A stretch of 52,215 nucleotides of DNA, from positions 1 through 52,215 of IMG/VR virus record IMGVR_UViG_3300027987_000273; one strand, given 5' to 3'. The stretch is from a virus. Of this stretch, positions 1 to 8,157 are shown piece after piece. How positions within the stretch are numbered: position 1 is the first letter of the stretch; the number at the start of each line of letters is the position of its first letter. Both the position numbers and the translations under genes were made by a program. The notes under the pieces are model-generated. The model was not told the origin of the DNA, ran no database searches, and saw nothing but the letters and a program-made list of their open reading frames with translations.

Positions 1-144
1 ACTGGGCCTGGGCTGCGCGGTCGATGCCCGCGTAGACGCCAGTCGTGTCCAGCGGACCAGACGTGGAATACATACCCACGATCTGTTCGGCCGCACCTGC
101 GCCGGTCCAGAGATCGGCGTTGATGCCCTTCGCGAGACGTTCGA
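1..144. repeat. Terminal direct repeat, left copy
   Basis: The first 144 bases are identical to bases 52072-52215. The repeat lies inside the major capsid gene, so it marks where a circular or circularly permuted molecule was cut open; it is not a functional gene boundary. Joining the ends gives a 52,071-bp circle and restores one uninterrupted capsid reading frame. It could be an assembly overlap or a true terminal redundancy. Confidence 0.97.
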
Positions 145-499
145 CAGCGTCGCCCATCTCGTCGGCGAACAGGTTCTCGAGCTCCTGCGGGTTGCCTGTC
201 GCCATGGCCGCCGCGATGGCCTTACCGGTCATCGAGAACGGCGCGTCGTAGGTCCCGTAATCGAGATTTGCGGGAACCTTCGCGTCGTTCTTGAAGTCCG
301 CCGGGACCAGGTCGGCGCCATCGGCGCGGAAGCTGGAGACGTCGGTACCGAAGCGGGCAGACCATTGGAGGTTCTTGCCCTCTCCGGGTCCGACCTGGAG
401 CAGCTGCAAACCAACCGACGCGCGGTTGATCTGACTGGTGATCTGCTCCTCGAAGATGGTGGCCAGGGTGTTCGCAATGGCCGCGAGATCGACTGCCAT
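1..499 (-). CDS. Major capsid protein, N-terminal part
   Basis: This is the first 166 codons of a 348-residue major capsid protein whose remainder is at 51524-52071. The ATG at 499 is preceded by AAGGAG at good spacing. The reading frame runs off the window edge and continues in phase across the circular junction. The protein begins MAVDLAAIANTLATIFEEQI, an N-arm typical of capsid proteins. It lies just downstream of the scaffold gene (644-1489), the usual order in tailed phages. Length and context fit an HK97-fold capsid protein that builds the procapsid shell, although the fold itself is inferred from context rather than from a motif. Confidence 0.9.
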   Translation of the reverse strand, partial: MAVDLAAIANTLATIFEEQITSQINRASVGLQLLQVGPGEGKNLQWSARFGTDVSSFRADGADLVPADFKNDAKVPANLDYGTYDAPFSMTGKAIAAAMATGNPQELENLFADEMGDAVERLAKGINADLWTGAGAAEQIVGMYSTSGPLDTTGVYAGIDRAAQAQ

Positions 500-643
500 A
501 GAATGGGCTCCTTGTTAGCGCTGGAAACGAGTTGCGTTGTCCGCACTGTGCCGCCCAGTGCTAGGCGTGCGCCCCAGAGGAGCCCCCCTGGTCGTGACCT
601 CGAGTGGGCCACACCGCTGAACCGATGTCAAACGCGCTGGGCG
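500..643 (-). other. Gap between scaffold and capsid genes
   Basis: A 144-base untranslated gap in the minus-strand transcript. It carries the capsid Shine-Dalgarno (AAGGAG, about 505-514) and an imperfect hairpin with CCAG/CTGG arms around 571-590. A long leader before the capsid gene is common in phages. I see no reading frame in it that looks coding. Confidence 0.4.
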
Positions 644-1489
644 TTATTTGTCCTCGCCGCCGGTGATTTGCACCTGGCCGCCGCCGCCGATGAGCTGGGC
701 CGCAAGACTGGGGAGCTGGCGCCGTGCTTCGGCAATCCGCTCGGCCTTCGCCTGCTTCGGGTCGACCGGGCGCCCGCCTGGGCGTGGCCCGCCATGGGCC
801 GGGACGGTGCCCGAGCCACCGCCTCCGGGCTTCGGGGCGAGGTAGGCCTTCCCGACCTCGGTCTCCGCCCACTCCTTGACGCCCTCGGCCAGGGGGATCT
901 CCTCGTCGTAGCCCTTGGCCGTCGAGATGTAGACGTAGGAGCCGTCCTTCAGCTGGCGAACGTTCGCCATGACCTCGGCCATCGCGCCGCGGATGCGCCG
1001 TGGCTCGACTCCGGTGGAGTTCAGCGCGTCCTTGAGCGTCCCGTCGCGTTTCGCCTCGAGGCTCTTTTTCTCGTTGTCGAGTCGAATCTGTCGCTCCTGG
1101 TCGAGGGCCTTCTGGAGCCGCTTGACCTCCTCCGACTGGCCGCCCTGGTTCTGCCCCTGGGCGTCTCCTCCGCCGCTCTGCGAGCTTCCGCCGCCCTGGG
1201 CGCCGTCCTGGGTCCTGTGGACGCCCAGGCTCTCGAGGGTCGTTTTGATGGGGCTGAGGGCGGAGTCCAGCTTCCGCTCCATGTGGGTGGCGACCGCCGC
1301 GTTCACGATGCGCGCGATGGTCTTCTCCTGGTCGGCGCTGAAGGCTGAAGGCGACGGGGCCCCTCCTCCTCCGCCGTCTCCCCCGGCGCCACCGTCTCCC
1401 CCTCCAGCGGCGCCGCCTCCGCCTCCCCCGTCTGGGGTGTTGAGGTTAACAGCGTTAGCGAACGAGCGCAGCCATCCCAGTCGATTCAT
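644..1489 (-). CDS. Scaffolding protein
   Basis: A 281-residue protein located directly upstream of the capsid gene, the classical place for the internal scaffold that guides procapsid assembly. After a short N-terminus comes a glycine-rich low-complexity linker (about residues 20-45). A charged, helix-forming middle rich in E, K, R and Q follows, then a Gly/Pro-rich region and a short helical C-terminus, the part that usually contacts the capsid. The start chosen is the ATG at 1489 (MNRLGWLRSF), with AAGGAG upstream. An ATG-less extension to 1516 is possible but lacks a ribosome site. No protease catalytic motif is visible, so it is probably a pure scaffold. Confidence 0.82.
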   Translation of the reverse strand: MNRLGWLRSFANAVNLNTPDGGGGGGAAGGGDGGAGGDGGGGGAPSPSAFSADQEKTIARIVNAAVATHMERKLDSALSPIKTTLESLGVHRTQDGAQGGGSSQSGGGDAQGQNQGGQSEEVKRLQKALDQERQIRLDNEKKSLEAKRDGTLKDALNSTGVEPRRIRGAMAEVMANVRQLKDGSYVYISTAKGYDEEIPLAEGVKEWAETEVGKAYLAPKPGGGGSGTVPAHGGPRPGGRPVDPKQAKAERIAEARRQLPSLAAQLIGGGGQVQITGGEDK

Positions 1490-1558
1490 CCTGTGTCTCC
1501 TTGTCCCACACACCACATCGGGTGGGTTACAGGTCGGAGACTACCCCATCAGGTGGAA

Positions 1559-1753
1559 TCACGGAAGGCCGGCGCCCTCCGCGTCGATGGACGCCCGAAC
1601 GTTCCAGCGCTCTGAGAGCTTGATGAAGGCCTCCGGGTCGTCCTGGAGCATGGCCAGCATCTCCCACTCCTCGGATGTGATCTCGCGGTTCCGGCTCTCG
1701 TAGAACCGCTTCACGGCGCGGAGATCGTTTCTCTCAATAGAACCGATGTTCAT
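1559..1753 (-). CDS. Small conserved-context head-module protein (64 aa)
   Basis: A 64-residue acidic, mostly helical protein beginning MNIGSIERND. The ATG has AAAAGG seven bases upstream. It sits between the MuF-type protein and the scaffold, both co-transcribed with it. I do not recognise the family. Position suggests a minor head or assembly role, but that is inference only. Confidence 0.6.
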   Translation of the reverse strand: MNIGSIERNDLRAVKRFYESRNREITSEEWEMLAMLQDDPEAFIKLSERWNVRASIDAEGAGLP

Positions 1754-1768
1754 GTTGCTGTTTTCCTT

Positions 1769-3892
1769 TTACTTCTTGCCAGGTCTGAACGCCAGGTCGA
1801 ACAGAAGAGATGTAATTTTACCCTGGGCGTGGGTGAGTTCCACGTATTCCCCTTCGACCTTCTCGACCAGGCCCTTGCTGCGCCGGTCCAGGTTCTCGTC
1901 TCCGGTCGGAGGGAAGGACCGCGCGAACTCCGCGGAGATCTCGTTACCCCCCTCCATGGCCCGCCCGATGCGCTTGAACCTGTCGCTCGCCTCCTCGACG
2001 ATCTTCCGGGCCTTCGGCCTGCTGACCTTCCAGACCTTCGCTACCTCGTCGGTCAGGGGGTCGATGAATTCGGAGTAGCTGCCCCCGGTGGCGAAGTGTT
2101 GCGCCGGGACCCCGAACCGCTTCATCATGTCGCGTCGCGCCAGGACCTCGGTGGTTACCTCCTCGACGACCGCGCCCTGGAACCGGTAGCCCCTCATGAC
2201 CACCGGGCCGAACCCGTGGAAGGCCTCATGGTTCACGACCTTCGTGCCCCACACCCCCCGCTTGAGATCATAGTACCCCTTCGCCTTCAGCTGGGCGTGG
2301 ATGGCACTGCGCTCGGCGTCGAGGGTCTCGAATTCCGCCCACAGGGCCCGGTATTTTCGCGCCACCGCCTCGGAGACCGTCACCCCTTCGGGGACTGCGC
2401 CCACGCCGCTCCACTTCTCGAGTGTCAGCTGCTCCTGGAATGGGAGATCTATCGCCGACCGCTTCTCGATGTTCTTCACGACCGCCGCCTGGACCTTGTC
2501 CTGACGCTTGACGAGGGGTGCGGATTCCTTCCAGACCCGCTTCATCTCCGCCGGATTCGGAGCCCATTTTTCGGCGAACTCCTTGGCCATCTTCGCCACG
2601 CGGTTCGTGATGGAGATTGCCCCGTCCCAGTGATGGAGCCCCGCCGCGTCCCCCAGGCTGGGACGTACCCTCATAAGCCGTTTTTTTGCCTCGGTCTCGG
2701 ATGGCGCCCTCTTAATCTGGGCGAACCCCTGGCGGGACAGGTCGGCGTCTAGTACCTGGCGCGCCTTCGACCACTGGCCCTTCGCCAGGTGCGTCTCGTA
2801 GCCCGGTGGCGCCTTTTTCTTCGTCGCCCGGGGCTTCGTGGCCTTCGGCTTCGGCTGGTCCTTGGGCTTCGCCCTGGGCTTCCTGGGCGCGCGAACCGGT
2901 GCGTCCCACTCCGGGTGCCAGGCGACGACCACACACCTACAGTTCGGGTGCCTGGGAGGGTGCTGGACTCCGCCCGGGAACTCCGCCTTCTCGTCGACCA
3001 CGACCCCGTCCAGTTCGCGACACAGGGCACAGAGTCGGAAGTCCGCGCTCGCGTCCCACCGCTTCCTGAACGGGACGTCGCCCTCGGGGAGGTCGTCGTT
3101 CAGCTGCTCGATGGCGTCCAGGTGCTGGGCGTTATAGGCGTTCTGCATCTCCGTCCGGACCAGGCGCTCGCCCCAGTGCTGATATCTGCGGAACAGCCCC
3201 TCGGAGATGTCCTCGACGATGGCGCCGGGTTCGCCGACGACGCCGCGGAGGGCTACGAGCCCGCGCGGGCCGCCCAGGCGCCGGAGGCGACTCGTCATCT
3301 GGGCATAGGTCTCGCCCTTGGCCAGGCCGATCCCGAACTGGAGCCGGATGTCGTCCCGGATGTTCTGGACGTACCGGGCCGCAGACGTTCGGAACCTGGG
3401 CACGAGCTCGCGCTGTCCAGCAGCCACCAGGGCCGCCGTGTCGATCTGGGTGGGCATGATGGCCAGGTTCCCCGGGCCGCCGAACACGTGCGCCAGGCGC
3501 GCGACCTCGCGTTCCACGTGGAAACCGGCCATGATGCCCGCCTCGGTCGCGCCATCGATCATGGCCTCGCCGATGCCAGGCTGGGCCTCGCGGATGGTCC
3601 TGATGGCCGTGTTGACCGACGCGAGGGCCCGATTCATCTGGTAGGCCGTGAATCTCTCATTCCCGCCCGGGATTTGCTGGTACCACTGGAGGAGCCCCTG
3701 GCGGAGCTCGGCCTTCGCCCGGGACAGGACAGGGAGGAGCTTCCTCATGACCTTCGGGTCGAGCTCGGCGACCTCGCGGGCCATGTCCTCCATGACCCGG
3801 GCGACCCTGCGCGCCTTCGACCGCCCTGGGTTGATGGGCGCATGGCGGCCAGGCGGGTCCGCGTCCGTCGTGATGGGCGGGTCAGGGGGCAC
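1769..3892 (-). CDS. MuF/SPP1 gp7-type minor head protein fused to a HExxH metallopeptidase-like domain
   Basis: A 707-residue protein, far longer than the usual 250-400 residues of SPP1 gp7/Mu gpF proteins. Residues about 60-340 look like the minor head domain. They end in the diagnostic cysteine/histidine cluster (RTEMQNAYNAQ, then DFRLCALCRELDG, then HPPRHPNCRC) seen in this family. A Lys/Pro-rich linker follows (about 345-385). The C-terminal half contains NHEAFHGFG at 554-562, a zinc-metallopeptidase HExxHxxG motif, and EEVTTEVLAR at 577-586, which could give the third zinc ligand. MuF proteins are minor virion components, and their C-terminal fusions are often enzymes or toxins delivered with the DNA. 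The start is GTG 3892 with AGGAGG upstream, overlapping the previous gene by 11 bases. Confidence 0.85.
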   Translation of the reverse strand: MPPDPPITTDADPPGRHAPINPGRSKARRVARVMEDMAREVAELDPKVMRKLLPVLSRAKAELRQGLLQWYQQIPGGNERFTAYQMNRALASVNTAIRTIREAQPGIGEAMIDGATEAGIMAGFHVEREVARLAHVFGGPGNLAIMPTQIDTAALVAAGQRELVPRFRTSAARYVQNIRDDIRLQFGIGLAKGETYAQMTSRLRRLGGPRGLVALRGVVGEPGAIVEDISEGLFRRYQHWGERLVRTEMQNAYNAQHLDAIEQLNDDLPEGDVPFRKRWDASADFRLCALCRELDGVVVDEKAEFPGGVQHPPRHPNCRCVVVAWHPEWDAPVRAPRKPRAKPKDQPKPKATKPRATKKKAPPGYETHLAKGQWSKARQVLDADLSRQGFAQIKRAPSETEAKKRLMRVRPSLGDAAGLHHWDGAISITNRVAKMAKEFAEKWAPNPAEMKRVWKESAPLVKRQDKVQAAVVKNIEKRSAIDLPFQEQLTLEKWSGVGAVPEGVTVSEAVARKYRALWAEFETLDAERSAIHAQLKAKGYYDLKRGVWGTKVVNHEAFHGFGPVVMRGYRFQGAVVEEVTTEVLARRDMMKRFGVPAQHFATGGSYSEFIDPLTDEVAKVWKVSRPKARKIVEEASDRFKRIGRAMEGGNEISAEFARSFPPTGDENLDRRSKGLVEKVEGEYVELTHAQGKITSLLFDLAFRPGKK

Positions 3893-4067
3893 TGCCGATG
3901 GTCCTCCTGGTCGCCGACTGGCTGAACTCGACGACCTCGATCCAATCCCGCTTCGGGTCTACCGGGATGTGCCAGATGATCTCGCCATTCTGGCCCCACC
4001 CGTAATCAAACGCGCTCCACATGGTGTCCTGGCGCGCGAGTCTACCGTTCAGGAAGACCAGGCGCAT
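3882..4067 (-). CDS. Small head-module protein (61 aa)
   Basis: A 61-residue protein, MRLVFLNGRLARQDTMWSAF, with tryptophan-rich beta-like segments (WHIPVD, RDWIEVV). It begins just after the portal stop and overlaps the start of the MuF gene by 11 bases, so it is translationally coupled to both. No family is recognised. A structural accessory role is likely from position. Confidence 0.65.
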   Translation of the reverse strand: MRLVFLNGRLARQDTMWSAFDYGWGQNGEIIWHIPVDPKRDWIEVVEFSQSATRRTIGSAP

Positions 4068-4070
4068 CGC

Positions 4071-5885
4071 CTACCTGGAGGAGAAGACGCTACGCTGGCC
4101 CTGGGCGACCTGGCGCCGCTGTTCGGCGCGAGGGGGAGGTTCGTCCTCGTCCTCGTCGTCGTCCTCCTCCTCGCCCTCGCCCATGCGCTCGAGGCCCTGC
4201 ATGGCGACGCTCTCCGCCATGAGGATGGACTCCGCCGTGACCATCTCCGTGACCTCCTCGCGGATGGCCGCGCGGTCGTTCTCGGTGAGCTCCCCGCCCA
4301 GGAGCAGGGTGTAGACCTTGATCAGGTACTTCTGGAGGAACGTGTGCGACTTCATGGGGAGGCCGTTCAGGACCTCGACCGCCTCCTCGATGGCCGCCTT
4401 CACGTCGACGTCAGAGAAGTTCTCGGCGCCGCACACCTTCGCGTCGAGCTCCTTGCCCCTGGCCCTCTCGACCAGGACCTTCACGTCGTGGAGGCCTTCG
4501 CGACCGTAGACGCCCAGGGCCGCCAAAACCACGCGAGTGACCGCTTCGTCCGCCTTCTTGCTGTCGCCCGACCTGTTCAGGGCCTTGGAGTCCATATCCG
4601 CAGACAGCGCCATGGAATACATGACCCGAAACATCTCCTGCATGATCTGGGCTGCGGACTCTCGCGACTCCTTGAACGGGGCGACGTCCGGGCCGATGAA
4701 CCTGGCGTCGTCGTCCTTGCCTCGGACCTGGCTGTAGCCCTGGCCGCGAACCTGGGACAGGGCCCTGTTCTCGTCCTCCTGGGCCGCCGAGACTGGCATG
4801 GTGCCCACGTCGTCCTCGGGTCCCAGGAACTCGTAGAGGATGGCGAAAAGGCTCTTGTATTCGGCCCAGGCTGTCGCGCAGCGTTTGTTGAAGTGTTCCC
4901 GGGCCAGGCTCTCGAGCTTCCCCATGGCCCAAAGGCCCTCGGGGATCTCGACGCACACGAACGGTACCTTATTGAACGAATGGGGCCCCTCGGCGAGGAA
5001 CGCCACCGGGGTCTCGGGCTTCGGCGGTTCCTTCGGGTCGTAGGTGATCCGGTACTGGACCCAGCCCACTCGGTCGTAGAACGTGTAAGTGTTCGTCACC
5101 AGACCCCGCTTGTCGCGGAGGCTGTTCCGGCGCTGCTCGCTGTCGCAGATCAGGACCCACTCGAGCTCGCCATTGTTGTCCTTCTGCCAGTCGATGACGT
5201 ATTCGGCTTCCACGCGGACCGCGTAGGGGTCGAGGAGGCCCGCCTTCTCCTGGGCCAGGACGCTGTCGATGGTCACCCCGTCCTCGGGGGTCTGGGGGAG
5301 GTCGACCAGGATCCACGACCGACGACAGATCAGCGCCTCGCGGACGACCTCCATCATCAGGCGCTGGGCCGACTGTCGCTTCCCTTCTGGGGGCGAGACG
5401 TCCTCGAGGAAATCCTTCCACCACTCGTCCAGCGGAGGCGCGTCCTCGCCCTCGGCGTTCGAGCTGGGCTCGATGGTGAGGGGGTCGGAACCCAGGCCAG
5501 CTACCAGGTGATCGACGATGGTGCCCGCATAGGGGAAGTAGAACGCGCGGTCGCAGCGCTCGCGGTAGACCTCCGGCGCCTCGTTCCGGTGCTTCGGGAA
5601 CAGGCGCTTCATCAGTCCTTTATTGCGCAGGAGGCGCGGGCCGCCAGCGTAGAGGGCGCGGAGCTCGGCCCACAGGTCGCTGTCATATTCCGGATGCCGC
5701 TCCATGAACAGCTCGAACGGGACGCTCCGACCTTCGCGCTCGTCGTCGGACAGTGCGCCAGCCCGGACAGTGCCACCGGCCATCATGAGAGCCTGGCGGA
5801 GCTGGTACTTTCGGAGCCCCTCCTCGATGGCAGAACCCGCGAGCTCGCGGTCGACGAGGGTCTGGAGGTCCAGTTCGACGGGCAT
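4071..5885 (-). CDS. Portal protein
   Basis: A 604-residue protein between the terminase side and the MuF-type gene, the expected place and size for the dodecameric portal through which DNA enters and leaves the capsid. The N-terminal half contains residues such as FYFPYAGTIVDHLVAGLGSDP. The middle has beta-rich segments (NTYTFYDRVGWVQYRITYDP) and the C-terminal half has long helices, a pattern close to the DUF4055-like portal group. It ends with an acidic run of E and D followed by a basic, glutamine-rich tail. The start ATG at 5885 has AAGGAG within the end of the preceding gene. The assignment rests on length, layout and overall pattern; no catalytic motif exists for portals. Confidence 0.82.
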   Translation of the reverse strand: MPVELDLQTLVDRELAGSAIEEGLRKYQLRQALMMAGGTVRAGALSDDEREGRSVPFELFMERHPEYDSDLWAELRALYAGGPRLLRNKGLMKRLFPKHRNEAPEVYRERCDRAFYFPYAGTIVDHLVAGLGSDPLTIEPSSNAEGEDAPPLDEWWKDFLEDVSPPEGKRQSAQRLMMEVVREALICRRSWILVDLPQTPEDGVTIDSVLAQEKAGLLDPYAVRVEAEYVIDWQKDNNGELEWVLICDSEQRRNSLRDKRGLVTNTYTFYDRVGWVQYRITYDPKEPPKPETPVAFLAEGPHSFNKVPFVCVEIPEGLWAMGKLESLAREHFNKRCATAWAEYKSLFAILYEFLGPEDDVGTMPVSAAQEDENRALSQVRGQGYSQVRGKDDDARFIGPDVAPFKESRESAAQIMQEMFRVMYSMALSADMDSKALNRSGDSKKADEAVTRVVLAALGVYGREGLHDVKVLVERARGKELDAKVCGAENFSDVDVKAAIEEAVEVLNGLPMKSHTFLQKYLIKVYTLLLGGELTENDRAAIREEVTEMVTAESILMAESVAMQGLERMGEGEEEDDDEDEDEPPPRAEQRRQVAQGQRSVFSSR

Positions 5886-5888
5886 GGC

Positions 5889-6137
5889 CTACTCCTTCGG
5901 CGTCTGCTTCCGCTTCCGCCTGGTGTTCTTCTTGGATGTCTTCGGGGGGTCCGGTGGGGTCTCCACCAGGGCGTCTTCGGCCTCCGCCTGGGCCGCCAGG
6001 GGTGGCGCGTCAGTGCGGACCTCCGGCGCAGGTTGAGCGGGCCTGGCCGGAGGCTGAGGTCGAACGCGAGGAGCCCGCCGCGGCGATGGGGCTGTTACAC
6101 CGCCGAAAACAACCGTTTCACGCGGAGGGCGTCTCAT
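5889..6137 (-). CDS. Proline/lysine-rich small protein upstream of portal (82 aa)
   Basis: An 82-residue open frame, very rich in Pro, Arg, Ala and, at the C-terminus, Lys (KTSKKNTRRKRKQ). It contains the portal ribosome site at its end and so may be coupled to portal translation. No convincing Shine-Dalgarno precedes the ATG at 6137. The composition looks disordered and nucleic-acid binding. It may be real or a chance frame in GC-rich DNA. Confidence 0.45.
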   Translation of the reverse strand: MRRPPRETVVFGGVTAPSPRRAPRVRPQPPARPAQPAPEVRTDAPPLAAQAEAEDALVETPPDPPKTSKKNTRRKRKQTPKE

Positions 6138-6297
6138 GGCGCCAGACTATCACACCATCCGAGACCGGGACACGGACCCGGGTCGTCTTAGTGTGGACGC
6201 TAGTCGGCGCTGGGCGGGTCCGTCGGGGACCTCGCTCCCATTCAGCTCGGGCGGCCAGATGTGCCGCCCACCAGTCGTTCAGCGTTATCGCTTCCAT
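6118..6297 (-). CDS. Small protein at head of portal cluster (59 aa)
   Basis: A 59-residue frame beginning MEAITLNDWWAAHLAARAEW, with a protein-like composition in its first 25 residues. The ATG is seven bases after an AGGTG that could serve as ribosome site. It overlaps the next frame by 20 bases. No family is recognised. It would be the first gene of the portal-to-capsid transcript. Its ribosome site lies in one arm of an inverted repeat (6301-6310 with 6385-6394). Confidence 0.45.
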   Translation of the reverse strand: MEAITLNDWWAAHLAARAEWERGPRRTRPAPTSVHTKTTRVRVPVSDGVIVWRHETPSA

Positions 6298-6300
6298 GTG

Positions 6301-6394
6301 GGCACCTCACACGGGGGATGATGCCCAATCCGGAGACGCGCTGCAACGGGTTTCCGGTGACACAGAGGAAAATTCAGTCAACCGGTGAGGTGCC
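6301..6394 (-). promoter_or_regulatory. Inverted repeat that could mask a ribosome site
   Basis: GGCACCTCAC at 6301-6310 on the plus strand is perfectly matched by GTGAGGTGCC at 6385-6394. In minus-strand RNA the two 10-base arms can pair around a 74-base loop. The downstream arm contains the GAGGTG that precedes the ATG at 6297. Pairing would hide the ribosome site of the 59-residue gene. The regulatory role is inferred. Confidence 0.4.
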
Positions 6395-6560
6395 TTAACA
6401 GACGAACCGCGCCCCCTGGCCAGGCGTTGAATCGACCCAGTGTCTGGCGAAGATCGGGGCCGACGGGACGAGCGACCAGGGGACGCGGAACTTGAAGGAA
6501 CAGGGACCGCATGAATCCCCGCAGGACGCCCTATAACACACCTGGCGCACAGAATTGAGA

Positions 6561-6586
6561 CCCCGCCGCCACCATTGGCGACGGGG
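6561..6586 (-). terminator. Second GC hairpin downstream of the large terminase
   Basis: A 10-base stem (CCCCGTCGCC with GGCGGCGGGG, one G-T pair) around a 6-base loop on the minus strand. It has no clear T-tract after it. It could be a backup terminator or an RNA-protecting or DNA-structural element. Confidence 0.4.
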
Positions 6587-6623
6587 CCAGAGGCTTCGCC
6601 GTGGTGCTCCACCGATACAGATA

Positions 6624-6662
6624 CCATAAACCCCGCCCAGGAGGGGATCTTCCCGGGCGGGG
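6624..6662 (-). terminator. Hairpin terminator downstream of the large terminase
   Basis: On the minus strand, CCCCGCCCGGGA pairs with TCCTGGGCGGGG (12-base stem, one G-T pair, 8-base loop). It is followed by TTTAT. It lies 60 bases after the terminase stop. The T-tract is short, so termination may be partial. Confidence 0.6.
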
Positions 6663-6722
6663 CTAACAGTTAGGGGCCTTCGCTGGCCAGGCGGAGGGGT
6701 ACCATACCGCCGCTCTCGCGGT

Positions 6723-8156
6723 CTACCCGAAGGGATTAGAAGCGACGCCAGGACCTCGGCGTCGGGGCTTCCTGGCCTTGAACAGCGTATTGAAGGCGTG
6801 CGCGATGGCGTCCACCTGGTCGTCGACGTCGGCCTTCGGGGTGAAGGCCGTCAGCTCCGAGATCAGATCCTTCGCCCAGGGCGCATCGATGGGGACGTGG
6901 ATCCGACCTTCGCTCCAGGCCGACCCGACGTTCTGGGCCCGCTGCCATTTGTCCCCTTCGGGCTGAATCTCGAGGACCCGGAGGCGCCTGTCCTCCTTGC
7001 GGAGGAGCTGGGGCACCGACTTGAACGCGCCCACCGCCTCCACCGCTGTCGCCACGCCCCAATATTTCGTCTGCATCTGGAGCAGGACCTCGACCAGCCT
7101 GGGGATCTCCACCTGGTCGCGGAAGACCTCGAGGACCCAGCCCTCCATCTTCTCGGCGTAGCCCTTGGCCGCCATGACCAGGGCGACGCTGTAGTCCGCA
7201 GCCGTCGACTCCGTCGCCGCAGGGTCGCAGGCGATGACCAGGCGATGTCCGTCCAGCTTCCAGTCGGCCAATTTGAACCGCGAGGGGTAGTCGCTGAATA
7301 GCTGCTGGCCCTTCGTGATGGGCGCCTGCTGGTACAGCGAGGAGAACCCGTAAGGCCCCATGATGGAGCGAATTCCATGGAGCTTCTTGGCCGGCCACCT
7401 GTCGGGCCAGAGGGCCTCGCCTGGCTTGCGACCGAGGAGGTCGCCCTTCTCCGCCAGAGCAGGGAGCCGGATGCGCTCGAAGACTACCCTCTCGCCGGTC
7501 TCCGGGTCCTCGAACCCCTTCAGAAGGCGCCCGACCAGGTCGTCCTTGTGCCAGCGCGTCATGATGACGAGGACCGACGCAATCTCCTCCAGGCGGGACC
7601 AGAACGTGTCCGTGAACCAGTCCCAGATATTGTCCCGGATGAGCTTCGACTCCGCCTCCTTGCGGTTCTTGATGGGGTCGTCGACGACCGCCACACCGGT
7701 GATCCCCTTGCCAGTGAGAGGGCCCTCGACACCCGTGGCCAGGAAGCTCCCCCCGAACGTGTTCTCCCAGTGATGGACGTTCTCGGACGTGAGCTCGAGC
7801 CCGCCCTCCTTGACCAGGCGCCGCACTGCGCGCGACTTATTCAGCGACAGGGCGTCGGCATAGGTGATATAGGCGTGATGGAGTGCCGGGTCGAGCTCCA
7901 TGCGCCAGGCGAACCCGTGGATCGCGGTCGTCGTCTTCGCGTGTCTGGGTGGGAGCTCGATGATGGCCCGGACGGGCTCGTAGCGCGTCCGCTCCCAGAC
8001 GTCGATCAGGGGCTTCAGGTGCGGAGGAGGGGGGAGCCTGGGGTTCCGACGACGGATGAACGGGTCGAGGCCCTCGGCGTTCGCGTCGTAGGCGTACAGC
8101 TCGGCGAGACGCTGCTCGTCCTCGACACTGAACACGTCCTGGGCGAGTGCCACCAT
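6723..8156 (-). CDS. terL: Terminase large subunit
   Basis: A 477-residue packaging motor with ATPase and nuclease halves. The Walker A-like motif is PPRHAKT at 69-75 and Walker B is VAVVDDP at 154-160. A coupling-type motif TRWH lies at 199-202. The RNase H-like nuclease begins with VIACDPAATES (Asp 310), followed by later acidic residues including DVDDQVDAIAHAF near the C-terminus. These match the phage terminase/Terminase_6 type. It translocates DNA into the prohead and cuts the concatemer. The start ATG 8156 has GAGGA upstream. It sits two bases after the 131-residue gene, which does not look like a small terminase. Confidence 0.95.
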   Translation of the reverse strand: MVALAQDVFSVEDEQRLAELYAYDANAEGLDPFIRRRNPRLPPPPHLKPLIDVWERTRYEPVRAIIELPPRHAKTTTAIHGFAWRMELDPALHHAYITYADALSLNKSRAVRRLVKEGGLELTSENVHHWENTFGGSFLATGVEGPLTGKGITGVAVVDDPIKNRKEAESKLIRDNIWDWFTDTFWSRLEEIASVLVIMTRWHKDDLVGRLLKGFEDPETGERVVFERIRLPALAEKGDLLGRKPGEALWPDRWPAKKLHGIRSIMGPYGFSSLYQQAPITKGQQLFSDYPSRFKLADWKLDGHRLVIACDPAATESTAADYSVALVMAAKGYAEKMEGWVLEVFRDQVEIPRLVEVLLQMQTKYWGVATAVEAVGAFKSVPQLLRKEDRRLRVLEIQPEGDKWQRAQNVGSAWSEGRIHVPIDAPWAKDLISELTAFTPKADVDDQVDAIAHAFNTLFKARKPRRRGPGVASNPFG

Positions 8157-8157
8157 C

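Larger units (their letters stand above)
6298..6722. other. Non-coding region between large terminase and portal cluster
   Basis: The longest gene-poor stretch (425 bases). From the terminase side it contains two strong GC hairpins (6631-6662 and 6561-6586), then sequence without convincing frames, then the inverted repeat at 6301-6394. A weak -10-like TATAGG occurs on the minus strand near 6530, without a good -35. It is a plausible site for late terminator, late promoter or packaging signals, but none of these is proven. A 106-residue open frame across it has no coding-like features. Confidence 0.5.

Noticed and set aside
365-1348. Open frame of 327 codons on the plus strand opposite the scaffold and capsid genes
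   Set aside because: It is antisense to the scaffold, repeats its low-complexity segment in complementary form, and has no protein-like features.
3648-6191. Open frame of 847 codons on the plus strand
   Set aside because: It lies antisense to the portal and MuF genes. Its sequence is Leu/Arg/Asp/Val-rich without recognisable domains. It is an expected by-product of high GC at third codon positions.
6307-6627. 106-codon frame in the gap between terminase and portal cluster
   Set aside because: Ser/Pro/Arg-rich, no ribosome site, contains the hairpin sequences. More probably non-coding.
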